Shown: piece by piece, positions 36,706 through 50,720 of the stretch | How the letters are laid out: the number at the start of each line of letters is the position of its first letter | Numbering within the stretch: the first letter of the stretch is position 1 | NCBI RefSeq assembly: GCF_014805625.2 | Contig: NW_023998416.1 | Location: 16,941,648 to 17,005,647 of the forward strand | DNA: 64,000 nucleotides | Reading direction: 5' to 3' | Source: Glossina fuscipes | Taxonomy: Eukaryota; Arthropoda; Insecta; Diptera; Glossinidae | Program-made: the position numbers and the translations under genes | The notes under the pieces: generated by a model | Told to the model about the DNA's origin: nothing | What the model saw: only the letters and a program-made list of their open reading frames with translations | Databases searched by the model: none

Positions 36706-37056
36706 TTTTTTTTTGTATATAAGATTATATATTATAATTAAGGTATAATCATTCGAAATTAGTTAGTAGATATTTTACGAGTTACAATTGCTTACTATTG
36801 CGAGCTAATGAGAAAAGTAACCCATTTAAATCATTTTCACAGTGCAGATGTGCAGTTAATTAGATGTCAAGGCATTCCCACTCTTATTCCGTGCAGAAAT
36901 AACTAAAATCCTGAATTGCACACACATTTTTATTTTAGTCAATGATTGTTAAATACTTGCATCAACTGCAACATATAACGAAAATTTCCTTTTTGTACAA
37001 ATAAAAAAATTCTTAGCTTAAATGTAACTCGTCTGCAAGGGCTACTTTAATTAAAA
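36706..37056. other. 3' flank of ncm
   Basis: Nothing supported. TTTATT near 36,930 (AATAAA on the minus strand) is a possible ncm polyadenylation signal about 120 bases past the stop. Confidence 0.4.
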
Positions 37057-40000
37057 TTAACCTCTTTCTTTAGATGTTGTGCGTATCCTTGAACGTTCAT
37101 ATTCGTGTTGCTTTTTTGCATAGGTCTCACGTTTGCGGTGGTCACGACTACGGCTACGAGTTCGATCACGTTCATCCTGACGTCTGCGTTCTTCGTAACG
37201 ATCAGTATCGCGATAGCGATCCCTATTGTGACGACGATCTCTATCACCAGGCGACCGTTCTAGTTCACTTCGTTCGCGAACTTTCTTGCATTCTTCTTGT
37301 TGATCTCTTTCTCTATGACGTCTCTCCCTTTCTTCCCGCCTCCGCAACAGTTCACGTTCTCTTTGTTCCACGCGGTTTTCATCAACTTTCTCATCGTAAC
37401 CATTTTCGTCCTGCTGTTTACGACGTTTAACGTCTTTCTGATGCTTAACTTTTTCGTCTGCGCGTTCTTCAGGTTTTGCACTTATTTTTGCTTCGGTTGT
37501 CTTTCTTGTTTTGCTTTTGCTGTTGCTCCCACTGCTGCGACTACTATTACTTGATGAACTCATGCTATCCGAAATTGATTCGCTTTCCGAAGATGAGGAA
37601 CTGCTTTCCTGTCGACGTTTTTTTTGTCTCTTTCTATTCTTTTTTGACTTTTTATTTTCTTTTTTTTTTGACTTTTTCGTTTTGTGCTTTTTATTTTTTA
37701 TGTTGGAATTTTTCCTTTGTTTTTTATTCGATTTGCCCTTCCTCTTGCCTTTTACTTTCTTGAGGATAGAATCCGAATTAGAGTCTGTAGAGGATTCCGA
37801 AGATGAAGAATTTGAACTGTCACTTGACGACGATGATGAACTAGAACCTGACGACGACGATGACGACGTTGTGGACGACGAGCTAGCACTTGTAGAGGAA
37901 GAGGACTCCGTCGTTACCTTTACTGGTTTATTAGCTAAAATTTCAGCATTTATTGCCGGAACTGATTTGGGGGCATTTTTCAAAAATTGCCTCAATTCGT
38001 CCGTTAAACCACCTAAACCAATGGACGTGAAGAAATTAATAGAAAATCGCGTATTTCGCGGGTTATCTTTTGGGAAGACACCAGCTAAGCTTTCAATCAA
38101 AGCTTCATCCTTAAGTTTACGATTCAGCTGGCTTAGGCCCATATATTCGGCTAATTCCTGGAATAGTATTTTAATGAATATACGGCTCGAAGATGTGGTA
38201 TCGTCCTCGTTCAATTTAATACACTCCAATACATCCCACCCAATGGCATCGGTAAACAAGAGATGTGCAAAAAACTTGCTTACATTGCGTAATCGATTCG
38301 TATCTAATCGATGGGTAGTCTGATAAGTATCTTTAAATATTTCTTCAAATGGCTCTATATAGATTTTGTTTATGGCACAAAACCGTTGGGCCAGCAAGCC
38401 ATAAAACTTTTCGTATGTTCGTTGCTCCGCACAGCAATCCAGAAACATGTGGCAAAGTTCAATTTCTTGACCTGGTTTTAACTGCATTTTCATTAGTTTA
38501 TGGGCGCATTCCTCATAATCCAAACTGGAATTAATAGTTAAGTAAATAGTTCTTCTCAATGCAATCAAATTAGTTTCAGTGTTATCGATGATGTCGCCAG
38601 AAGTGGCGGGCTTATCAGCACCATCATCATCACTGTCCGAAGCGCCGTCGGATTCAGAAGCAGAACCGGCACTGGAAGAGGAGCCATCGGAAGCGGAGGC
38701 GTCGCTACCTAATATCTCACGGCTTAAACCTTTGTATTTATCCTCATTCGTTTCGAAGTTTTCATCAAATTTGAAAGCATCTGCAAACAAAAAAAAATGC
38801 AAAAAATGATTTTTTTAAAATTGTGTTAGCTATTGCGTAGTACAGATTGTACAAACAGTATTAAGCTTCTGAACATTAAAGCGGAAAGTACGTCTACTAC
38901 CAACAGTTCATTCTTCCGGAAACGAATTCGGCCATTTTAACACGATCGACTAATTTAAGGTCACAGCGGGCGATAGTCGTCTAAGACTCAAATCATTGTC
39001 GGAAGATATGACACTCTCAATTTTACTTAATTTTGATTTAATTTATTTAATATTTTAAAAGTTCAACTTACTCAACGATTCCTCCGGATCGGTGGCCTCG
39101 TCCAGCGTTAACAAATGAGTAAATTGGTCATTTTCCTCTACCAATTCTAGCGATTCAATTACGGATTGATGATCTTTGAATCCATCCTTTCGTACTTGGA
39201 ATACCACTTCAATCATATATTGAACACGTTTATCTAATTTGCCTTCATGCAATATGTTCTTCAGCATTTCAAATATGGCCCCAGTGCCTTTCGAAGAGAC
39301 TTCAGTCAATTTCATGCCACATTCTTTTAAAAACGCGATCGCCACTTCCACTGAATCATCAGTTGGCATTTCGACAAGTAATGTCAATATTTCCAAAGCT
39401 AGTATTTCGTGAGCTACGCGCTGATTAACAATATGGGCTATGAAACGTGTAGAAGACAAGCAAACATTTTTATCGTTGCGGCGAAAAGCTCTTTTAAATT
39501 GTATAACTAAGCGTTTCAGTAACAACTCCCCAATTTTTGGGAACTTCGAATTAATAATTGCAACTAGAGCGGCGTAAACATGAGTGAAAGTGGGAGATGC
39601 AGCCTGAGCTTGTATGATTGAACGGCACAAGAGACCGCGACCTCGCACGATATTCTCTTTGAGTAATTCCCTGGTAATGATGGCAATATTATCGACATTT
39701 ACTTTATTAATATAACCATGTATCGACTTTTTTAACGCTTCCCATGCTAACCGCTGATAGGCAATTGATGACTTGTCTGTTATTTCGGCTTGCATTAATC
39801 GCAACTTGGCAGGCGGAATATACGCACCCCCAGTGCGAGAAGTTAATAAATCAACTGTACGCCGTTGACGTTCGGTCATTTTGTCTGCCCCGTCGTCCTT
39901 GCTTTTGTCAGCGACAGAGGCACTTGAAATGATTTGATGTTCTTTCGAAACGCTACGTTTATTGGGCCTTCCCCGATCCTCCCGTTCGGCATGACGTTTG

Positions 40001-40791
40001 CGACGTTCCTCTCTTCTTCTCTCCAAAGATTCCGAGCGCTTGGAACGCCGTAGCTTAGATTCTTCGGAATGTGAACGTTCTCTTTCTCGCTGCTTTTTCG
40101 ATCTGCGCTCAAAAGAGTTCGATTTAGAACGATCCCGTTTGGTTTTAGGAGAACGGCTATGTCTGCTATGATTGTCCCGCTTTCTAGCAGTTGAATCATC
40201 TCTATCTGAAGATCTTGAACGGCTGCGAGATATTAATTTTCCGACCGATTCGTCAGTGCTTTTAACTTTTTGTGAATTTTCAACTTCTTTGCTGGCACTG
40301 GTTGAAGAAGAACTTAATTTATTTACATTGATAGCTTTGGTGTTATTATGGTGGTCTTCGCAAACTTCTTTTGTCTTGGCTTCATGTTCATGTTGAATCT
40401 TAGCAGTACCTTCCCTCGGATTGACTTTGCTTTCGTTGTCATTTAAAGGGGTTCTTGTGGCATTTGCGGAATTTTCACCCCTCGCGTGCTTCTCGTTCAT
40501 CAAAATTAGTTTCGATGATTCCGAATTCTTCTCATTGTTAATCTTATCTAATTCACAGTCATCTTTTTTCACCGCAGGCTGGCTTTGCGTAAATTCATTT
40601 CTTTGATCCCAGCGCGATTTAAATTTTGCAGCACTTTTTCCGTCCTTTTGAACATGTTGAGGTTCTGCTTCTTTCATTTTCACGCTTTTCACGCTCTCCT
40701 TAGAATTAGAACTGCTGCCGCTGCTACTACTTTCATTACTACCACTTGAATTAGCGTTTTCGGAATCACTTTCTACCATTTCGGTTTTCAA
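37057..40791 (-). CDS. ncm: nucampholin / CWC22 spliceosome-associated protein (1147 aa)
   Basis: CWC22 is a spliceosome component that binds eIF4A3 and loads the exon-junction complex on spliced mRNA in the nucleus. Exons are 40,791-39,072 and 38,780-37,057; the only intron (291 bp) has a GTAAGT donor and a TTGTTTGCAG acceptor, phase 1. Exon 1 encodes a Ser/Arg-rich N-terminus ([11 protein letters not shown]), [12 protein letters not shown] (about 320-331) and the MIF4G domain (about 340-525). The join gives [17 protein letters not shown], as expected of CWC22. Exon 2 encodes the MA3 domain (about 643-765) and an Arg/Ser/Glu-rich tail with long poly-Ser runs. The Drosophila protein is somewhat longer, mainly in the low-complexity tail. 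No defect seen. Confidence 0.95.
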
Positions 40792-42761
40792 GTGTGAACA
40801 GATTTCAACGCTTTATAATTTTAACAATTATTCTTAGAAATCTTGGCTTTCCTACTAGTCTTAAGTTTACCACCGCTTTTTAGTAAAATGCGCAAATGAG
40901 AGAAAACAACTGTAAACGGCGTTACCACTATACAGGAAATCGACTTTTTCGAAAAAAAGTTACCATTCTCAAATTATATGATAATAGTTGCATTATTTAA
41001 TTAAAGTTGTCCACATATATTTAGACCAATGACATAATGATCAACTGAAAAAAACGAAACCATTTTCTAAACAAACGAATAATTTTTTTTTAGCGAATTG
41101 CTTATGTTTTATTTTTGTTCCTCTTACTTAAATAAGAAAAATTAATATGTACATTGACATCATAGTGACTTGAAAACTACTTTGTATTTGAAGAATTTTC
41201 CAGCAGAAAATTTTAATAAAATATATTTTAAAAACTGTTTGGAGACTTATTGCATTCATCACTTTTAATATATTTTACAAAAAACTATATTAATTCTTTT
41301 CACCCAATGGCAGACGAATAACTGTTTTAACCTAAAAAATAGAGAATTAGATCAGGCATAAAAAGTAGTATCGTTTCATAGAAGAACATTTCATGAGGAA
41401 CTAGATGCGTTTTCAATATAGGCTACGTGGTGATCCGCCCAAAGGCGAAAATCAACTTGAAAACACAAAGGAATAAAATTCTTTAAAATTGTATGGGAAT
41501 ACTTTCCTAACAAATTATCGAAAGGATGCTTTTGTTACCAACCTAATTAGAAAAATCATCAAAGCTGCATTTAACAGATTTTTGACTTAAAAAGCTTGCG
41601 GCTTTGCAAATTAAATGATCTGGCAATTTAAGTTGTTAGTTGGGCATCCAACCATTTTGGCAATTTTTTTATTCATTATAAGCGACTCTGCGCGTTGCCT
41701 TTCAACAGTGAATTTAGCGAGGACTTTGTTTAATTTGATAATAAACATTATGGCAATCTAATTTTAGGCTAACTTGTAAAATTATTATTATTATAAATTT
41801 AACCAGAGAATAAATTCTTTTCTCTTAAAGCGCTAGCATCAAAAAAAACTCTACTGCACTTGAGATTTGAAAATGCAATGAAAATGCAAAATTTATTGAA
41901 ATCAAATGTATGAACAAATAGTACAATTCCAAAAAAGATGAATATACTTCAAAAATTAAAAGGGAAGAATTTGTTACGACGCATCAAAGACGGCATGCCA
42001 TCAATGCATCCTCGATGAAAGAAAACTTATTCATGATGTAAGCAATTAATTATTTAAGAAAGCTTTGGCTTTTATTCGTCAAATATTTTCTAGATAGACA
42101 TAATATTGCTTAGAAAGGCATTGACTGGATGTTTTATCCTACATTGGTTGAAATTTACCCTTGGTTGGATTCAATTATACAATAAAACATCAAAGTAGTT
42201 AGTGGGTTTCACATCGGTCGTTCGTAGGAATGTCGCTGAATGCATTAAACTTTCCTTCAAACGCAAAGCAATATGTTGAGTAAACATTGTCAATCGACCA
42301 AATAGGTCACCCCTTATTGCTACGTAGGTGTAAGTACATACCAACACTTGACATAAGCATTGACTTGACATTCTTTTTAAATAAAAATATCGACTTTATA
42401 TTTGGTAGAAACAGTGGACGTTTCTCAGCATTTTTGTCGTGCCGTGCGACTCTTAACGTGGTTACTAATTTTACAAGTTTACAATAGTGTAATAGTGTAA
42501 CAATTAACTTAATTACAATTCCAAAATTTTAATTATCGTAACTGGGCCAAATGCGTTCCATTTCTAAATTACAAATTAAATCAATAAATTTGATACTTTT
42601 ATGCATATTTTTTATATCTCAAGCATCATTTGTTTGCTATTATAAAAAAAAAAGAAGAAGAATAATAATAAACATTTTCACATTATCGATAATAAAAGAA
42701 ATGATGGCATAAAAATATAAATAAATTAATAACGAAATCATGTTTATATTGCTGAACTAGC
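40792..42761. other. Intergenic region between ncm and bsf
   Basis: 1,970 bases between the ncm start and the bsf stop. It should contain the ncm promoter, but I identify no specific element. Two overlapping open frames around 42,171-42,487 are on opposite strands and have no recognisable content. Confidence 0.45.
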
Positions 42762-45700
42762 TTATGAATCTTTGCTCTTCTCATTTTGTGGTTTTGAGGG
42801 TCGTGTTTCAGGTCGTGTGGGGCTGACATCGTCATCGCTACTATGACTCGAGCTAGATGACATGGCTTTGCTTTTCTTCTCTGGTATTGTGTAAGGGAAT
42901 TTTTTACCTTCCGCTTCTAAAGCCACCTTCAGATTTTGCAGAGCAGTACGATTAATATTCTCCAAGCAAATATCCTTGATTGCAGTTTTAACGATTTCCA
43001 ATGCCTTGTCGTTGCAACCTTTGCTACATTGTATATCGATCAGACATGAATAGGCATTGCCGATAGCTCCTTCCGATATTTTTGAGCCACGCAATTGATC
43101 AACGACCGTTTGAGCTAACTTTTCATCATTTTGTTCGCGTGCCGTTTGCAAGACTCGTTGAAACATTAAGCGTGGCGCATTAGATAGATATGTTGACCAA
43201 ATATTTTTTGCACGATCTATATCGCCCTTCGACAGAAAATGTATCCAAAGCATGTTAACGGGCCCCAAGTGTTTATGTGCAGCATAGCTTTCGGCCAACT
43301 TTTCGACTAAAAATGAAAAATTATTTAATTTATGGCAGAACGTGATGTTTAAAAAAGTGACATACATTGAGGTAATAGCTCCGGATGTTTTTCCAGCATT
43401 CCCAGCATTCCTCCGCGTGGAAATTTCTCGGCGGATTTAGCTATTTCTTCAGGGGTTTTAGCGTTCGCCAATTGATCGGAAAGTATTTTTAAATACTCCT
43501 CTGCCTTTCCGGCTGCTGTGTTGGCGTTACAGTAACGATTATCGAAAGATATTTTGCGTTTCTGATCTTCGCTTAATTGATTGCCTAACTTCTTCATGGT
43601 TTCTAAGTCTCCATTGCTTGCAAGCCGATTTAAGTAAAACTTAAAAACGCGGGGAAGAGGAAGGCATTTATTATCCAGCATTTCATTAACACATTTTGTT
43701 GCTTCAGTGAGACGATTGGCTTTTACTAGCTGTTCAATAAAACGCGACAGATCGGAGATTGACAATGGTTCAGAAGAATTTAATTGATATTTTGCCGCGA
43801 TCATTGCTTCTACGTCGTCTCCATTCAACGCTTTTCGAAACATTGAATGTTTTGAAACATTGGCGGAACGCACATTTTGCGATTTTTTACGTAATTCTTC
43901 TTCAGCTTTCACTTTCGATTTAATTCCTACGTTTTGCTCTTCCTTAACTGTTGGTACTGAAAATGGTATTTTCATGTTTTTCGACTCTAACAATTTGGCT
44001 AATTTTAAAAGGAATGCGTCGCTAGGTGTAACATCTTCCTCTTGCATTTTAGTCCATAAGCCCAAAGCTTTGTTCACGTCGTCTATTTTGCAATAGCTTA
44101 AAAGCAGAGTGTAGTAAATTTTGTCGCGGTCGATGTGGTTAAGATCTTTAGTAGCTTCTACCAGGCCCTCTAATGATTCGACCATGCCTTCATTTTTATA
44201 GCGTTCGCAAGCAGTGTCAATGCGATGAGGTCGTACTCGTAATCCAGGTGTCTCCAAAATTTTCCTCGCCTGCCTGATTCGTCCGCACTCCACAAACGAA
44301 AAGACCAAATCGTATAAACTATTGATTTCCCCATGTATGTTAGTGCTTAGATCAGTGAGTTTTTGTAAATTAGTAGCATCTTCTGTTTGTATCAGGCGGC
44401 GAGCTAGTTCATTTTTCCATGGCGTCGCTTTGTACTCGTCACAGATTTTTTCGAAAGCTTGCATAGCTTTCGGTATATCGTCTCTAACTAAATGAACCTA
44501 CAAGAAGAAGTACGCAATTGGTTTAGGAATTTCACGTCCACATTAGATATTTGATGGTATACCTTGATCAAAGGACCTAATAGAACGTTGTTGGGTATTA
44601 TGTAGTTGCCTCCAAGCAAAGTATCAAAAACTTTTTGCAATCTTTCAACATTAGCAGAATCAGCCAAAGCATTTAAAATTCGCCAAAGTCTAGACGAATA
44701 ATTATAATTTGTGTCCACGTCATTTAACATTTCCTTCTTATTTTTTTCCAGGAAATTTAACGCATCTTCAAAACGATCCTGTTTTAATAACAATTCAGCT
44801 ACACTCACAGTCTTAAGATTATCTAGCAGGAAATTGGGTTCTTTAGCTTTAACTTTTTGATAAACATCTAAGGCATCTTCGACGCGGTCGTGATACACAT
44901 ATAAGTCAATTAGTTGAGCATAAATACCAGAACCAATCTGGAAGTTTTCATTCTCAAGGCTTTTTATAACTTCTAAAGTTTTTTCTATATTTTTAGAACG
45001 AAAACAAGCATTTAGCAGAAGACGTTTTAAATTTTGCGAATTTTCTCCCTTGGCCTCTACGTTAGCTATGAAACGTTCAAGTTCTAAAAAATTAAATTTG
45101 TTTAACGGTAATATTACTAATCATTCGATTATACATAAACAGCCGTACCTTCAACCGATAGAGTATCCACAGATCGCTTTTTTTGGGTATTACTTAAAGG
45201 CTTCATTTCCAATTCTCCGGAGCTGAGTTTTGCTAACAACTGGGAGATACTAGGGTTCATATTAGATCCGAGTTTTTCCGATAAACGGGCTGCATAGCCA
45301 TTGCTAATAGTAAAACCTTCTTCCACCAATTTAGGTAATAAGTTTTCCAAAATTCCAACGCTTTTCGAACGATAATAAGAAACAACATCTAGAATAAGGT
45401 CACCGACGACCTCCGAAGTGTAAAACGTTTCTCCACTGAGCTCAGATTCTCCCGATTCTCCAGCTAAATTTTGTTCAGATTCTTTCAAATCCTCCGCTTT
45501 CTCTGTAACTGCAATTGCTTCTTTATTCGACGGCGAAGATGCGCTGGTAGAATTTGCTCGTCTTTGTTCACTTTCATACAATTGCCTAAGGCAACGAACA
45601 AAAGCATCGTAGTTCTCAGTTTTTGCAAATGCCTTCAACAAAGGACCCCTGAATAATTGACCGTTGTACATGGATTGATGAGATTGCATTATGTTGGCAG

Positions 45701-48700
45701 CCTTTTCAATCTGAAAAGATATTTTGAGATATTTATGAGAATCAGTAGCTAACTGTTTTATCATGTCACCTGAAAGTTAGTGAGGGCAACAAAGCTGGCC
45801 GCTGCGGCTGCGGTACCCGTTGGTATGTCAGCTTCGCGCAAAAAAGACATAACTTTGTCCCAATTCTCTTCCTTAAGTGTTGGTATAACATAATCTCTAA
45901 GCGTTTCACCATTTAGCGTCAGATTAAACTCGGTTTGCATCTTATGTAATATATTCACCATTTCATTTGGCTTTGACGAACATATTAAAGGCCAAAAGTA
46001 ATGCTGCCGTATTGGGAAACCAGATTTTTTCATTTCTTGTAATAAAAGTAAAGCATTGTTTGCCGCACCATTCATTAAGCCGGCCTCAGCTGCAATTAGT
46101 AAGCCCTTGGTATTTAAATCTGGAAGAAAGCAAAGAATTTAAATTTCAATTTTTCCTTGCGGCTTTCGTTGGTATTGCCACAAACTTACCTTCTTCCTTT
46201 AGAAGATTACAAACATTTAAAACTTTCTCAATCGGCCGGTTTGCTTTTACCATTTGACGTATAAAAAAGGACCCAACATCCACTGGTTGTCCATTTGGCC
46301 TATTGCCACGTGGCATGATTTTCAATAGCTTTAAACACACATCCTCATAACCTTTGTTAACTAAACGTAATATGACGTTTACACATTCTTGATTGAAGCC
46401 CATTGAACGATGAAATTTTGACAGTAAAATATCAATTTTGTCACCGTGGCCATTCACCGTTAAATGATAAATAATGTCCAGCATATCTTTATCAATTAAT
46501 AAAATTTCCTTCTTCTCACATTCAGCTAAACAGGACTGTATAGACTCAAGATCACCGTGTTTAGCATAACAACACATCAACGTAGAATAAGTTTCGGCGC
46601 CAAGCTCCAAACCAGCTTGTTTCATAACACCTAAAATACCTTTAGCGGATTCCATGTCATTGGCCTAAAAATGATAAATAAGGATGAAAATAATTTTCAT
46701 AAATAAAGATTTTATGCGTGAAGGTCTAATGCATTTTCAAAATTTCTTCTATAGTGATTTTATAATAATAATAATATATAATAAGCGCGTACTTCTTTGT
46801 AGTACTTTACTAAAGCGTACAGATACGGCTCCTCTCTCTATCGCAACACAAGTTGCGTATGCAAGGTCATGTGTTACTAACTTACTGAACATCCTGCTAT
46901 TCGATCTAATTGATTTACAAAATAACGATTATTTTCGATTCGATTTCGAAAACTATAGCTTTAAAATTTTGAACCGATTTACCTGATTTCATAAATTACC
47001 CTGATGAAACCAATACAAAAAAAATCGGAGACTGACTGTGATCACATTACAATTGCAAAGGACAAAGGGTGGAAGTTTTCCGAATTAGAACAGCGACAAT
47101 AAGAAAACCATGAACACGTTAAAAAGTAAGAAGAATTATTAATATACCAACCAAAACGGTGCAAATTGTTTATCATAATTAGAAAGGATTTACAGAGAGA
47201 AAGCAGTTATAGTACTAAATCCTCGGAAAGAAGTAAAGGCAGGGAGACAGAAAAAGAGGAGAAGGAAATAGAACGGTATCAAATAATGCTTTGATCGATT
47301 AAGTCAAATAGCAATTAGTTTGAACAGACTGAATAGTTTCGATAGTGTCTTCAAAATCCATTTCTTATACCCATCATCAAAGAACTCGAAGATATGTAGT
47401 TGTGATCAGAATCATTCGCTTTTTAAGCTTGCTCGCCCGCCGTGTAATGTCTGTCGTAACAATGGTCTGATCGCAAAAATGAAGGTAATGGCTTGAAATT
47501 TAGCAGGAACATGGAACGAAACACGCAGATGAAGACATCGTCTACAAATTTGCAAAAATATGTGAAAATTACCTATGCCGCTTAAAGAGAAAGCTACTAT
47601 GCAGAAAAAACTGAGAACAAGTTTGCTTTCTCCATTCCTTGCCCGTTGCTCTTAAGTGCCCTAAGACCTCGATGAATATTTCTGCTTTTATGAAGCAATC
47701 AGCCACGGCCACGCAATATTATAAAATAGCAAGATTTCATGTTTTCATACTTGTTTAGGATCATTTAGAATAATGTTTTCACTTAGTCACTGGCTATACT
47801 GATCTGAAGGAAAACGGCTTCTGTAAGCACTAAAATTTGCTTTTCTAGACTGACGCATAATTACGTGTAATATAATGATGGGATCTCAGAAATGTTTGCT
47901 TACTTGAGAATGGCCCAATATTAAAGAATTGAACACTGCTTCGTTTACAGGCAAATTCTTGGCTCTCATAAATTCCAGTATCCTAGTAGCGCCATCAATA
48001 TCCCCTTGCTGACAATAACGTGCAACTAAACGTTGATACGTAACCCGATTTGGTTCAAGTGATTTCGATTCAAGTTCTGCTAAAAAGTCGGTAGGCGAAA
48101 ATTGATGTTCATTCTCCAGGTACACACGCAATAAAGCGTTATAATGTGATATATCCATTGGTACATTAATCGAATTGAATGTTTTCCATATTTCCTGCAC
48201 TAAAGCCGTACGTACTTCAGGCATTTCTTCGGGCACCAAATTGCCACAACATCTAATGACCATCAAAGATTGAGAACTTGTTGCTGAGCGATGGGCACGT
48301 ATCTCTTCAAGAACATCTTCTAAATCCTGTCGGGATATTCGACCCATACGTCTTAAGTCCTTATCTAAACGACGTAATTGATCGTCTAAAGTTAAGTCTG
48401 TTTTGACATTATCGCTAACACCGTTAGCAAAGCCCCTAAGGAAAGATCAATAAAAGTGAGGTTAGAATTTATAGTCAAACATTTGCATTTGAATAAACAC
48501 TTTTGTCACCGCAGTCATCATAGTCAGTAATGTTTGCATCATAAATTATAAATTTCCTTTTTCAAATTAATTCTTATTTGACTCTTCATTCATGATTATT
48601 GCGTAAGCCGGTATTTATTACTTACTGCTGGTATTGCAACATGCATGGTAGTTTTTGCAAAAATGTACTGCTTTCTGTATCACGTACAGTATTTACTATC

Positions 48701-48762
48701 AAATTTCTTGTAACTCCAGCAAAATGTCTCAACAATTTCCCACTTCTTAATATTGAAGCCAT
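42762..48762 (-). CDS. bsf: bicoid stability factor / LRPPRC mitochondrial PPR protein (1417 aa, eight exons)
   Basis: A pentatricopeptide-repeat protein that stabilises mitochondrial mRNAs; the human homologue is LRPPRC. Exons on the minus strand: 48,762-48,626; 48,435-47,904; 46,664-46,190; 46,119-45,770; 45,710-45,149; 45,083-44,563; 44,497-43,366; 43,306-42,762, total 4,254 nt, every join GT-AG and in phase. Exon 1 encodes a basic, acid-poor presequence (MASILRSGKLLRHFAGVTRN). PPR motifs are visible, e.g. VTYQRLVARYCQQGDIDGA followed by FNSLILGHSQ. The C-terminus is a Ser-rich, acidic tail. Length is close to the 1,412 aa of Drosophila bsf. Intron 2 is 1,239 bp; the others are 59-190 bp. 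No defect. Confidence 0.95.
46665..47903 (-). other. Long second intron of bsf
   Basis: A 1,239 bp intron with donor GTAAGC and a TTTTTAG acceptor, far larger than the other bsf introns. I see no nested gene or recognisable transposon in it; part may be old insertion. Confidence 0.8.
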
Positions 48763-48893
48763 TATTTGCCTTAATTAATATCTAAGAATGGAAATATGAA
48801 AAAGAAAAAATTTTTCTTTCTTTGCACGCACACCTTCGTAACAGATTAATGTTGCCGTTATTCCAATATTAACAATAAGTTGGGGATGCAGGA

Positions 48894-48901
48894 TATCGAT
48901 G
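48894..48901. promoter_or_regulatory. Near-consensus DRE in the bsf promoter
   Basis: TATCGATG differs at one base from the DRE octamer TATCGATA bound by DREF, which controls many fly housekeeping and mitochondrial genes. It lies 132 bases upstream of the bsf start codon, at the distance expected of a proximal promoter. No other core-promoter element is clear. Confidence 0.35.
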
Positions 48902-49896
48902 TTTTAAATAGAAATACATAGGTTTTGCTAGGAATTACTAGAGGTATGCGATCACTTTGTATATTTTCTCTCATCCAATTAAAGCTGTAATGCAAATAGG
49001 TATCCGGCCCAATCCAATTTTTCTTCAAAAAATTTTAATAATTTCTGTTTAAGGTGCAATATTAGTTAGATATTTAAGCGACAGATTGAGTAAAATTGAG
49101 TAAAAATAAGAAGCAATGTCTAGTCTTAAAAATATTAAATATAATAACGAAAACAAACGTGAAGCTTGCTTTATTTTTTTGATCTCAATACTTTTAAAGT
49201 TAAGACTCTTCATAAAATTTCTTCTTTTTTGAACTACTTTTATGAATTGTAAGGGGATACCAAAGTGAGGTGCCATTTCCGCTTTCGGGTTAAAAACTTC
49301 CAAGTGCCACAACGGACGGCCGCGCTACCATATTGTTATACAGGTAAATGTAAGGAAAAACAATTGGTTTCAGAATCACAAACAAAGAAATCAAGGTAAA
49401 CGTAAACAACAAATGTATAAAAAAATAACAACAAGAAAGTTAATGAATAAATAAAAAAAGCTTGTTTATTGATTATTATTATTTAGTTTTATTACTTTAT
49501 TTATTTATCGTGTCATGTCTTTCGACACAAATCGAAACACTAGATAACTCGAACAATTATTCAATGCTGAAGAAATTCAACATAATTACTCGTTACACTA
49601 AGGATTATAAATATACTGATTGTTGCTCTCAACTTATACACACTAACAATAGCCTTGATAACACGCGGTAACTTTACAGCGTTGATAAAACATAGCCTTT
49701 AGGACCTCAAATGCTTATGATCAGGAAGAATTAAATCCATCGTACGTCAGGATTAAACAAATCGGATTTTCTCAAATAAATATTTTGGCGTATATGTATG
49801 TATAAACGAGCTTACGAAACCAAGATTGCTTTTAGCACATTAAGAAACGATGAAAGTTTAGAGTTTAAAATGTCTGTCGAAAACTGTGATATTCTA
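48902..49896. other. Gene-free stretch
   Basis: No supported gene. An 87-codon minus frame at 49,049-49,312 and a 69-codon plus frame at 49,462-49,671 have no recognisable content. Confidence 0.4.
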
Positions 49897-50720
49897 TCAA
49901 AGTTGCCGTATGGATTTAATTAGTTTTAACTTGGCTTGAGTCGGTACGTACGAGGAGGATGATCGCAACTTTCTTAGAACGTTGCGTATCCGCACAGTCA
50001 TAAGGTCGATAAGATAATGATCACTTAAGCGTGAATTAATTACAAAGCCAAGATTGGCAACTTGCTTGACAATGTCATCCAGTGCATCACCCATTCTAAT
50101 ATTAGATTGCCTCCTTCTTGTTCGAACGAAACTTTAAATTATTGATAACTAATGACCAATGCGAGATACGATCCAAATCATCCTTAAATCGCTGAATCAG
50201 ATCCTCCACCAGACCCCATCTGCAAGTTAGGTATATTTCGGCATCATCTGCTTACCGATGAACATTGCACTCTTGACAACAAGTAACTAGGTCGTTAATG
50301 AAAATACGGAACGAGATGGGCTGTAATATAAAACCGGTATAGATATGGAGTATAGAGTTAGTCCCCGGGCAAATTGCTGCGACTTATGTAATCAACCCAT
50401 AGAAACAGCATAATTGCATTGCATTGACGTCTGGCAAGCATTTCCCCCATGAGTTTACAATTTTCCAGCACCAAATTTGGAGCAGGGGTACCGCTAACTT
50501 TGACATGATGCCTGTCTTGGATGGTAACACACCTTCATGGGAGAATGTGTTAAAACGTTCCAACCATGCACGTGGTCTATAAAAACGTAAATCAGCTTGA
50601 GAGGCGAAGGGAAGAGGCGCCCAAAACGTTTGCTTCGAAACGCAACAACTCCATCTGAGGATCATGTTTATGATAACGCAGAACATAGGCCGATATAATA
50701 TATTTCCCTTCACTTTACTG
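49897..50720 (-). mobile_element. Dead LINE retrotransposon reverse transcriptase
   Basis: Minus-strand frame gives FRIFINDLV near 50,310, then a catalytic-box remnant *ADDAEIYLTCRWGLVEDLIQ in which the codon before ADD, which should be Tyr or Phe, is TAA at 50,254-50,252. The frame continues FKDDLDRISHWSLV, then a thumb-like piece LGFVINSRLSDHYLIDLMTV. These are the RT palm and thumb of an insect non-LTR element (jockey/CR1-like clade, clade unproven). A minus-strand frame at 50,384-50,713 may be the upstream part. The stop in the catalytic motif makes this copy inactive. 5' and 3' ends were not defined. Confidence 0.8.

Noticed and set aside
37511..38323. 270-codon plus-strand frame over ncm exon 2
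   Set aside because: It is the reverse-strand shadow of the Ser/Arg/Lys-rich ncm sequence, which yields low-complexity Leu/Phe/Asp runs; the minus-strand CWC22 domains explain this DNA fully.
42684..42691. Perfect DRE TATCGATA
   Set aside because: It is 71 bases past the bsf stop codon and nearly 2 kb from the ncm start, so it is not at a supported promoter; chance in AT-rich DNA is likely.
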